Assembly: GCA_903930195.1 (NCBI GenBank)
Contig: CAIYXH010000227.1
Location: 1 to 23,555 of the forward strand
Length of the DNA stretch: 23,555 bases
DNA from: an uncultured Actinomycetes bacterium
GTDB taxonomy: Bacteria; Actinomycetota; Thermoleophilia; Gaiellales; Gaiellaceae
Direction of reading: 5' to 3'
The notes below the pieces were generated by a model. It did no database searches. It was not told the DNA's origin and worked only from the letters and a program-made list of their open reading frames with translations. This document shows, one piece after another, positions 1-6,238 of the stretch. Position numbers and translations under genes: made by a program. Positions within the stretch are counted from its first letter, which is position 1. The number at the start of each line of letters is the position of its first letter.

Positions 1-1
1 G

Positions 2-256
2 ACATTCCTCTACGGTGCGCGCCTGCAACACCGCGTCTCGTACCTGCCGCTCGACAACCCGCTCACCGCCGCCTATCGCGACGGTGTCGAGTACGTCGTT
101 CTCAGCCGCGGCCTCGACTACCCGAACGACCCCACCCCGCCCGCGCTCACCGGTGCGATCGGGGCCTTCCGGACGGCCCACTGGTCGATCGAGCCCCTCG
201 GGAACTACTGGCTACTCGGCGTCGCGCCGCACGCGACGGGGGCCGGCTGCGCGTGA
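2..256 (+). CDS. C-terminal end of an unidentified protein (5' part outside window)
   Basis: An open frame enters from the left edge and stops at TGA 254-256, giving the last 84 residues. The tail has aromatic-rich stretches (for example HWSIEPLGNYWLLGV) resembling the soluble C-terminal ends of multi-pass glycosyltransferase-like membrane proteins, but no catalytic motif lies in the visible part, so I do not assign a function. The stop overlaps the GTG start of the next gene as GTGA, so the two are probably translationally coupled and in one operon. The downstream gene is a probable GT-C type membrane protein, which makes a related cell-surface role plausible. This is inference from context only. 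Confidence 0.6.
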   Translation, partial: TFLYGARLQHRVSYLPLDNPLTAAYRDGVEYVVLSRGLDYPNDPTPPALTGAIGAFRTAHWSIEPLGNYWLLGVAPHATGAGCA

Positions 257-2097
257 GCTTTCGGTTCCGCCCCGGAGGGATGCCGTGGGGGCGGCCGCAA
301 CACGAGCTCATTCTGCTCGTCCTCGTCGCGATCACCGCCTTCGCGCCCATCTACGGGATCGGCGCGCAAGACACGTCGCGGTTCTGCCTGACGCAGAGCC
401 TCGTGCACGGACGCCTCTCGAACGACGCGTGTCTCAGCTCCTCCTTCGACCGCGCCCGCTACCAGGGCCACCTCTACTCCGACAAGGCGCCCGGCCTGTC
501 CGTTCTCGCTGTGCCCTCGCTCGAAGCGGTGATGCACGAGCAGGTGCAAGACGCCTCCGGTGCCTCGCTGCGGATCTGGCTGGTGCGCATCCTCTCCACG
601 GGCATTGCCTTCCTCGTCCTCGCCTTCCTCGTCGGTCGGATCGCCGAGGGGCTCGCGCCGGGCTTCGGCGGCATCGCGCTGGTCGCGTTCGCGCTCGGCA
701 CCCTGGTCGAGCCGCTCGCCGCGACGGCCTTCGGACACGTCGCCGCGGGTGCGTTCGGCCTGGTCGCGCTCGTCCTGGCGTGGCGGGGCCGCTTCGCGTG
801 GGCGGGTTTCGCAGCCGCCTGCGCCTTCGCCTGCGACTACTCAGCCGGGCTCGTCCTCGTGGTGCTGGCGGGGCTCGCGGTGTGCGCCGGCGTTCGTCCG
901 CTCGTGCGCTACACGTTCGGCGCGCTCCCCGGCGTCGCGGCGCTCGGCGCGTACAACTGGGCGGCGTTCGGAGCCCCCTGGCACTTCTCGTACGCCTACG
1001 TCGACGGCGTCTTCCACCTCGATCAGGCAGGTGGCTTCTTCGGGATCGGCACTCCCCACCGCTTCGCGCTCTACGAGATGGCCGCAGGCAGCGGCGGGCT
1101 GCTCGTGATCTCGCCCGTCCTCGTCGCGAGCGCCTGGGGTCTCGTGCTCCTCGGCCGCACGCACCGGGCGATCGCGATCGTCTGCGGGATCCTGACCCTG
1201 GCGTTTCTCGCCGTCAACGCCGGCTACTTCTTGCCCTACGGCGGCGTCTCCCCCGGGCCGCGCTTCCTCGTCCCGGGCCTGCCGTTCCTCGCCCTCGGCC
1301 TCGGGCCGGCGTTCGCGCGCCGCCCGCGCCTGGCGACGGTGCTCACGGCCGCATCGGTGGTGCCCGCAACGGCGCTGATGCTCCTCTGGGCGCAGAACCA
1401 GCCGATTCGCGGCACGGTCTGGGGCGAGCTCGCCCGGATCCCCGTCCGGCTCGGGTCGGCCGACTTCCTGCACGCGCTCCCCGTCACGGTCTACGGGCGA
1501 CTCGGCGTCGGCCGCGAGGGGAGCGCTCTGATCATCGGCCTCACGGCGCTCGCCGCGCTCGCGGTCGCCGTGCCGCGCCGCGTGCGGTCGCAGCCGGTGG
1601 TTCGCTCGCGTCTCGTCTCGGCGATCGTCGTCGTCTCGCTCTACGTGGTGGTCATCGCCGACGTCTGCTCGGGCTTCGGGTACCCGTACGGAGCACGGAC
1701 GAACGGCGTCGCGATCGACCCGTCGCCGCTCATGACGACCATCGCCGCGTCCTCGCCGCAGGCACTCCCCGGATCGACCGTCGGCTTCGACATCACCGCC
1801 AGGAGCCCGAAGGGCGTCTTCGCCGACAAGGTGCTGCTCACGATCGAGCTCCCGAGCCAGCTTCAGCCGACCGGCGTCCCGGCCTCCGACCGGGGCCCCG
1901 GCTGCTCCGGGACCAGCCCGATCGTCTGCGATCTCGACTTCCTGCAGAGCGGGCAGAGCGGGCACGTGCAGTTCCAAGCGCTCGTGACACAGCTCAACTC
2001 GAGCCAGCACCTCACCGTGAAGGCATTCGCATCGACGGAAGGCAATCCCGGGACGACCGCGTCCGCCACGATCACGTTCGGCGCGCCGACCGGGTGA
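253..2097 (+). CDS. Multi-pass membrane protein, probable GT-C type glycosyltransferase with extracellular C-terminal domain
   Basis: 614 residues from GTG 253, which overlaps the previous stop by 4 bp. A first membrane helix lies near residues 18-36, followed by a loop with DKAPG at 77-81, a motif seen in actinobacterial PMT/ArnT-like (GT39/GT83-type) membrane proteins. Alternating hydrophobic segments continue to about residue 475. The last 116 residues (499-614) are hydrophilic and Ser/Thr-rich with beta-strand spacing and two cysteines in the GCSGTSPIVCDL stretch. They look like a DUF11-type Ig-like repeat and should lie outside the cell. The likely role is transfer of a sugar from a polyprenyl-phosphate donor to a surface polymer or protein. 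The substrate is unknown and no acidic catalytic pair was verified. An alternative is a non-catalytic membrane protein of the same fold. Confidence 0.6.
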   Translation: MSFRFRPGGMPWGRPQHELILLVLVAITAFAPIYGIGAQDTSRFCLTQSLVHGRLSNDACLSSSFDRARYQGHLYSDKAPGLSVLAVPSLEAVMHEQVQDASGASLRIWLVRILSTGIAFLVLAFLVGRIAEGLAPGFGGIALVAFALGTLVEPLAATAFGHVAAGAFGLVALVLAWRGRFAWAGFAAACAFACDYSAGLVLVVLAGLAVCAGVRPLVRYTFGALPGVAALGAYNWAAFGAPWHFSYAYVDGVFHLDQAGGFFGIGTPHRFALYEMAAGSGGLLVISPVLVASAWGLVLLGRTHRAIAIVCGILTLAFLAVNAGYFLPYGGVSPGPRFLVPGLPFLALGLGPAFARRPRLATVLTAASVVPATALMLLWAQNQPIRGTVWGELARIPVRLGSADFLHALPVTVYGRLGVGREGSALIIGLTALAALAVAVPRRVRSQPVVRSRLVSAIVVVSLYVVVIADVCSGFGYPYGARTNGVAIDPSPLMTTIAASSPQALPGSTVGFDITARSPKGVFADKVLLTIELPSQLQPTGVPASDRGPGCSGTSPIVCDLDFLQSGQSGHVQFQALVTQLNSSQHLTVKAFASTEGNPGTTASATITFGAPTG

Positions 2098-2127
2098 TCC
2101 CGTAGGCCGCGTAGGCGACAGTCGCGG

Positions 2128-2155
2128 TTGGCTCCTGCCGTTCGTGGGGTAGAAG
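2128..2155 (+). promoter_or_regulatory. Candidate promoter of the AI-2E family gene (leaderless)
   Basis: TTGGCT at 2128-2133 resembles a -35 box. After a 16-nt spacer, TAGAAG at 2150-2155 resembles a -10 box lacking its final T. The ATG at 2163 lies only 7 nt past it and no Shine-Dalgarno sequence is visible, which suggests a leaderless transcript. Prediction only. Confidence 0.35.
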
Positions 2156-2162
2156 CGAGTGG

Positions 2163-3227
2163 ATGGACGTCTCCGCAGAGGTCGAGAGCAGCTCGAAATC
2201 GGTCGCCCGCAAGGCGTTCGTGACGACCATCGTCGCCCTCGCGACGATCGTCGGGATGGTCGCGCTGTGGAAGGTGAAGATCGTCGTCGCGATGCTCCTC
2301 TCCGCGATCACGATCTCCGCGGCGATGCGTCCGGGGGTCGAGTGGCTGGCGAAGCACCGGGTGCCGCGCGTGGTCGGGATCCTCCTGCACTACCTCGTCG
2401 TCCTCGGCCTCGTGGTCCTCTTCCTCTCGTTCGTCGTGCCGAGCCTGACGAGCGAGATCCAGACTGCGCTCGACGCGAAGACCACTGCCTCGGACGGGTA
2501 CAAGGGGAAGCTCCTCCACGAGATCCAGATGCGGCTGCACCACCTGCCGGCTGCGAGCCACCTGGTGCATCCCGCCCTCTCGATCGGCGAGAAGGCGCTC
2601 GAGGTGCTCGTCGGGATCCTGTTCACCTTCGCCTCGGCGGCCTACTGGACGTTCGAGCGCGACGACGCGATCAACGTGATCGCCGGGGTGATGCCGCGCC
2701 CCCGTCGGAAGAAGTTCCGCGACACCTGGCTGCTGATCGAGCAGAAGCTCGGCGCCTTCATCCGCGGACAGCTGCTGATGGTCGCCTTCGTCTGCACCGC
2801 AGCCTCGACGATCTTCGTGATCGTCGGCGAGCCCTACTGGCTGCTGCTCGGGATCTCGGCAGGCATCCTCGAGATCGTCCCCGTCGTCGGTCCATTCGTG
2901 GCGCTGCTGCTGGTGATCGGCGCGGGCCTGACCGACTCCTGGCACGTCGCGGCGCTTGCCGGCGGCTGCCTGCTCGGCCTCCGGCTGCTCCAGGACTACC
3001 TCGTCTCGCCCCGGGTGCTCGGCGGCGCGGTCGGTCTTCCCCCCCTCGTGGTGCTCGTCTCGGTCTCGAGCGTGACGATCCTCTTCGGCAGCTTCTACGT
3101 GCTGCTCTCGGTGCCGCTCGCGTCGCTCGTCGTCACGATCGTCGACGTCGTCGTCCGCGGCGTCGACCCGTCGGAGGTCGACGTCCCCGCCGTGCTCTTC
3201 CCGGCGAAGGACCCCGAGCCCGGTTAG
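2163..3227 (+). CDS. AI-2E family transporter (PerM/YdiK-like permease)
   Basis: 354 residues. The pattern matches the AI-2E/DUF20 family (usually about 340-380 aa): two early membrane helices near residues 18-60, a third near 75-97, a soluble stretch around 100-140, then a C-terminal group of helices with the family-type GQLLMVAFVC and EIVPVVGPFVALLL segments around residues 200-245. The family exports small molecules or ions; some members act as Na+/H+ antiporters and only a few handle autoinducer-2, so the substrate is open. The ATG at 2163 was chosen because a -35/-10 pair precedes it closely. The gene converges on the DHA2 exporter, and the two stop codons share the four bases TTAG at 3224-3227. 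Confidence 0.85.
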   Translation: MDVSAEVESSSKSVARKAFVTTIVALATIVGMVALWKVKIVVAMLLSAITISAAMRPGVEWLAKHRVPRVVGILLHYLVVLGLVVLFLSFVVPSLTSEIQTALDAKTTASDGYKGKLLHEIQMRLHHLPAASHLVHPALSIGEKALEVLVGILFTFASAAYWTFERDDAINVIAGVMPRPRRKKFRDTWLLIEQKLGAFIRGQLLMVAFVCTAASTIFVIVGEPYWLLLGISAGILEIVPVVGPFVALLLVIGAGLTDSWHVAALAGGCLLGLRLLQDYLVSPRVLGGAVGLPPLVVLVSVSSVTILFGSFYVLLSVPLASLVVTIVDVVVRGVDPSEVDVPAVLFPAKDPEPG

Positions 3228-4669
3228 GCCACCTCGGTGACCGGCGTCGGAGCCGCTTGCTGGGCGCGGGGCCGCGGCATGAACAGGCTCGCGACGAAGC
3301 AGACGACGAGCAGCCCCGCGTCGAGCGCGAGCACGTACTGGATCGCCTTGAGGTAGGAGTGCTCGGTCGGGTGCGACCCGATCGTCGCGAAGAAGATCTC
3401 GCTGAGCACCGCCACGCCCGCTGCCGTCGCGAACTGCTGACCGGTCGCAAGCGTCCCGGCTCCGGCACCTGCCTTGGCGGGAGCGACGTCGGTGAGCGAC
3501 GCGCCGATCAGCGCCGGGATCACGAGACCGTTGCCGATGCCGATCGCGAAGAAGATCGGCGCGATCCGCCAGGCGGTCGTCGCCTCGCCGGAGAGGTGGA
3601 TGTCGAGGAGCTGCCCGGCGAGCGCGAGAAACGCGACGACGAGGCCCCCGGTGACGACGCGCGCCCCGTACTTGCCGATCAGCGGCCGGCCGACGAGCGA
3701 AGTGATCGCGAAGCCCACGCCGAGCGGCGCGAAGCAGAGCCCGGCGTCGAGCGCCGAGAGGCCGAGCCCGCGCTGCAGGAAGAGCGTCAGCCCGAGCAGG
3801 ATGCTGCCGAAGTACAGGAAGACGGCGATGTTGACGACGATCCCCGCGCTGAACGAGCGCGCCTTGAACAGCGAGAGGTCGAGCACCGGCTGACCGCCGC
3901 GCTGGGCGAGCCCGCGCTCGTAGCGCGCGGCGATCGCGAGCACGACCGGCGAGGCGACGAGCGGCGCGACAAGCCACCACGGCCACCCCTGGCTCTGGCC
4001 GAGCGTGAGCGGGATCAGCGCCATGCCGAGCGCCAGCGTCACGCCGATGACACCGGGCACGTCGAGCTGGGGCTTTGCCGCCGAGCGGCTGTCGGGCAGG
4101 AGCCGCTCCGCGAGCAGCACGGTGACGAGGCCGATCGGGACGTTGACGAAGAAGATCGTCCGCCAGCCCCAGCCGAAGAGGTCGAGCTGGACGAGCGCGC
4201 CGCCGAGCACCTGGCCGGCGATCGCGCCGAGGCCGATCGTGACGCCGAACCAGGCGAGCGCCTTGTGGCGCTCGGCCGGCGGGAAGAGCGAGGTGATCAG
4301 CGCGAGCACCTGCGGCACCATCAGCGCGGCGCCGAAGCCCTGCGCGACCCGGGCGACGATCAGCTCGACCGGCGTCTGCGAGAGCCCGCAGAGCGCGGAG
4401 GCGATCGTGAAGATCGCCATCCCGATCGCGAACAGGCGGCGGTAGCTGTAGCGGTCGCCGAGGCGGCCGCCGGTGATCAGGAAGGCCGCGTAGGCGAACG
4501 AGTAGCCGCCGATCACGAGCTGCAGGTCCGCCGAGGTCGTATGGATGTCGGCCTGGATGTCCGGCGCCGCCACGTTCACGACGAACACGTCGAACAGACC
4601 CATGAACGAGGCAACCAGGATCACCGGCAGTGCCTCCCACCGCCGCGGATGTGCGTCCGTCACGTTCAC
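3224..4669 (-). CDS. MFS transporter, DHA2 (EmrB/QacA-like, 14-helix) family drug exporter
   Basis: 481 residues, the usual size for 14-helix DHA2 exporters. Visible motifs are motif A in the loop after helix 2 (GGRLGDRYSYRRLF) and the antiporter motif C region GAIAGQVLGGALV in helix 5, followed by WRTIFFVNVPIG, which is typical of DHA2. It probably exports hydrophobic drugs or metabolites in exchange for protons across the inner membrane. The frame opens with GTG 4669, but the purine-rich AGGGGGAA is only a few bases away from it. A second GTG at 4663, two codons in, has better spacing (8 nt) and may be the real start. A well-formed promoter lies at 4720-4747. No regulator gene is adjacent, so the inducing signal is unknown. 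Confidence 0.88.
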   Translation of the reverse strand: MNVTDAHPRRWEALPVILVASFMGLFDVFVVNVAAPDIQADIHTTSADLQLVIGGYSFAYAAFLITGGRLGDRYSYRRLFAIGMAIFTIASALCGLSQTPVELIVARVAQGFGAALMVPQVLALITSLFPPAERHKALAWFGVTIGLGAIAGQVLGGALVQLDLFGWGWRTIFFVNVPIGLVTVLLAERLLPDSRSAAKPQLDVPGVIGVTLALGMALIPLTLGQSQGWPWWLVAPLVASPVVLAIAARYERGLAQRGGQPVLDLSLFKARSFSAGIVVNIAVFLYFGSILLGLTLFLQRGLGLSALDAGLCFAPLGVGFAITSLVGRPLIGKYGARVVTGGLVVAFLALAGQLLDIHLSGEATTAWRIAPIFFAIGIGNGLVIPALIGASLTDVAPAKAGAGAGTLATGQQFATAAGVAVLSEIFFATIGSHPTEHSYLKAIQYVLALDAGLLVVCFVASLFMPRPRAQQAAPTPVTEVA

Positions 4670-4719
4670 TTCCCCCTCGCTCGTCGTCGGACGTGCGCCG
4701 TTCGCGCCGCCTCACTCCC

Positions 4720-4747
4720 AACCTAACGATGGCGTACGGGGTGGCAA
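4720..4747 (-). promoter_or_regulatory. Promoter of the DHA2 exporter
   Basis: Read on the minus strand: TTGCCA (4747-4742) as -35, a 16-nt spacer, and TAGGTT (4725-4720) as -10. Both resemble housekeeping actinobacterial sigma-factor boxes. The start codon follows about 50 nt downstream, leaving room for a leader with the AGGGGGAA ribosome binding site. Confidence 0.5.
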
Positions 4748-4787
4748 TCCCACCTCTTGCTCCATCGGGCCTGGCCCCGGCTCTATC

Positions 4788-4800
4788 GGGGCCTGTCCCG
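4788..4800. repeat. 13-bp intergenic repeat, copy identical to 11974-11986
   Basis: GGGGCCTGTCCCG occurs here and again, identical, in the intergenic region after the AceE-like gene. Both copies are non-coding and sit near GGGAC/GTCCC elements. See the repeat at 11843-11986. Confidence 0.5.
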
Positions 4801-4829
4801 ATGTCGACCTCGGCCCGTCGAACGACAAC

Positions 4830-4846
4830 TCCCGCACGTTGCGGGA
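4830..4846. other. Perfect inverted repeat upstream of the nrd riboswitch
   Basis: TCCCGCA (4830-4836) and TGCGGGA (4840-4846) flank a 3-nt centre. It lies 41 bp upstream of the -10 box of the nrd transcript and about 100 bp upstream of the exporter promoter. It could be an operator for either gene or just a GC-rich palindrome. It does not resemble the AT-rich NrdR box. Confidence 0.3.
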
Positions 4847-4886
4847 CGCCCTCTGGCGGTGACCCGCATCCGTCCGACTGCGGGCG

Positions 4887-4892
4887 TAGTCT
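4887..4892 (+). promoter_or_regulatory. -10 box of the nrdBA transcript
   Basis: TAGTCT fits TANNNT and sits just before the first helices of the riboswitch, where a -10 box is expected. No convincing -35 box is seen 16-18 nt upstream. Confidence 0.4.
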
Positions 4893-4894
4893 CC

Positions 4895-5022
4895 CGAAGC
4901 CTCGTGATAGCGAGGTGACGTGGTCGCCAGCGAAGTCCGGTGCGATTCCGGCGCTGTCCCGCAACGGTGATGCCTTTTGCCCGTCACGGGCGGAGGACGA
5001 GTCCGGTCGCCTGCCATCCGCG
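4895..5022 (+). ncRNA. Cobalamin (adenosylcobalamin) riboswitch
   Basis: The conserved core is easily read: GAAGTCCGGTGCGATTCCGG from 4932, then GCGCTGTCCCGCAACGGTGA, and at the 3' side GAGTCCGGTCGCCTGCC near 4999-5015, which matches the conserved closing segment. The order and spacing match the cobalamin aptamer. A helix CCTCG...CGAGG lies at the 5' side (4910-4925). It precedes nrdB. In Streptomyces a B12 riboswitch represses the class Ia nrdABS operon so that the B12-dependent class II enzyme takes over, and the same logic is likely here. The expression platform is not clear: 5023-5128 holds a GC-rich hairpin at 5053-5077 and two candidate starts. The exact aptamer ends are approximate. 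Confidence 0.93.
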
Positions 5023-5114
5023 TCGTCGTGGGAACCGTCCTCGAGAGAAGGGCGGCCGGATGCCGCTTGCGCGGCCGTCGGTCGCTGCTTCGCTGTCGAG
5101 GCCGATCGTCGAGC

Positions 5115-5131
5115 AAAGGGGAGCAGCGGTG
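5115..5131 (+). promoter_or_regulatory. Ribosome binding site deciding the nrdB start
   Basis: AAAGGGGAG (5115-5123 region) lies about 6 nt before GTG 5129. A competing AGAAGGG near 5046-5052 precedes ATG 5060 in the same frame. GTG 5129 is preferred because the extra 23 residues from 5060 (rich in Ala, Pro, Arg) have no match to the chlamydial NrdB start as I recall it, and because 5060 falls in the loop of a hairpin next to the riboswitch. Confidence 0.55.
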
Positions 5132-6223
5132 CAGGAAGGTCAGCAGAGCTACACGTTCGGGAGCCGGACGTTCGTGCTCGACAAGGCGAAGGCCGAGGCG
5201 GCGCTCGCCGCGAAGCGGGTCGTCGGCGGTCGCGAGACCATGACCTTCAACCTGCTGCCGCTCCGCTACGTGTGGGCGTACGAGCTCTACCGCACGATGA
5301 AGGCGAACCACTGGGAGCCCGAGGACGTGCCGATGCAACGCGACGTGCAGCAGTGGCGCAGCGACACGGTGCTCTCCGACGTCGACCGCTGGATCGTGCA
5401 GATGGGCGTCGGCTACTTCTCGGCCGCCGAGGGGATCGTCGGCGACAACATCCTCCACGTCGTCCGCGAGCTGATGACGGCCTCCGAGCTGAAGCTCGTC
5501 CTCGGCCGCCACGCGCACGAGGAGAACATCCACGCCGACTCGCTCCTCTACATGATCTCGTCGCTCGGGATCGACCCGCACGAGTGCGAGGCGATGTTCG
5601 ACGACGTCCCGACGATCGTCGCGAAGAACGAGTTCGTCACGCGCGCCTCGCAGGCGCTGCGCCGCGAGCTCGACATGAACGACCCGGGCGACAAGCAGCT
5701 CCTCGCCCGCAACATCTTCGTCTTCGGCCAGTGCATGGAAGGCACCCAGTTCTACGGGCTCTTCGGGATGATCCTCTCGCTCTACCGCCAGGGCAAGCTT
5801 CCCGGCATCGGGACGATGTTCCGCTACACGCTGCGCGACGAGTCGAACCACATCGAGCTCTTCCGCCGCCTGCTGCTCGAGCTCGCGGCCGAGAACCCCG
5901 AGATCTGGACGCCCGCGTTCCGCGAGGAGTTGCGCGCGCTGATGGCCGAGGCCGTCGAGCTCGAGAAGCGGTTCATCCGCGACTGCCTCCCGATCGGCGC
6001 GGTCGGCCTCTCGGCGCCGGAGTTCGAGCGCTACATCGACTACATCGCCGACCGGCGCCTCGAGGGCGTCGGGCTGGAGCCGCTCGTCGGCGGGATCGAG
6101 AACCCGCTGCCCTGGCTCGCCGAGCTGATGGACATTCGCAAAGAACAGAACTTCTTCGAGGGACGGGTGACCGAGTACCAAAAGGCATCTGCCCTCGCGT
6201 CCGTATCCGATGACGAGCTTTAG
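5129..6223 (+). CDS. nrdB: Ribonucleotide reductase beta subunit, class Ic type
   Basis: 364 residues from GTG 5129. It holds the metal cofactor that starts radical chemistry in the alpha subunit for deoxynucleotide synthesis. The six metal ligands are all visible: E101, E132, H135, E204, E238, H241. They align with C. trachomatis E89, E120, H123, E193, E227, H230 at a constant offset of 11-12. The residue four after H135, the site of the radical tyrosine in class Ia (Phe127 in Chlamydia), is L139, in HADSLLYM. Glu instead of Asp at the first ligand is also class Ic-like. Y233 matches chlamydial Y222 and Y350 lies in the C-terminal tail that docks with alpha. This predicts a Mn/Fe cofactor without a tyrosyl radical. 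The gene is preceded by a B12 riboswitch and followed 15 bp later by nrdA. The alternative start is ATG 5060. The chlamydial comparison is from memory. Confidence 0.95.
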   Translation: MQEGQQSYTFGSRTFVLDKAKAEAALAAKRVVGGRETMTFNLLPLRYVWAYELYRTMKANHWEPEDVPMQRDVQQWRSDTVLSDVDRWIVQMGVGYFSAAEGIVGDNILHVVRELMTASELKLVLGRHAHEENIHADSLLYMISSLGIDPHECEAMFDDVPTIVAKNEFVTRASQALRRELDMNDPGDKQLLARNIFVFGQCMEGTQFYGLFGMILSLYRQGKLPGIGTMFRYTLRDESNHIELFRRLLLELAAENPEIWTPAFREELRALMAEAVELEKRFIRDCLPIGAVGLSAPEFERYIDYIADRRLEGVGLEPLVGGIENPLPWLAELMDIRKEQNFFEGRVTEYQKASALASVSDDEL

Positions 6224-6238
6224 AAAGGACCGATCACA

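Noticed and set aside
15..2105. Long plus-strand frame (696 codons) over the glycosyltransferase-like gene
   Set aside because: Arg/Pro/Ala-rich translation typical of a shadow frame in high-GC DNA; the 253-2097 frame has membrane helices and family-like motifs.
4670..4890. NrdR box upstream of the nrd operon
   Set aside because: No AT-rich paired boxes of the NrdR type were seen; only a GC-rich palindrome at 4830-4846.
1863..4964. Very long minus-strand frame (1033 codons) across two genes
   Set aside because: Reads antisense to the AI-2E gene and out of phase with the exporter; the composition is low-complexity Arg/Asp/Gly.
4940..5128. Upstream extension of nrdB into the riboswitch
   Set aside because: The start would lie inside the aptamer core, and the extension has no protein-like conservation; GTG 5129 has a proper ribosome binding site.
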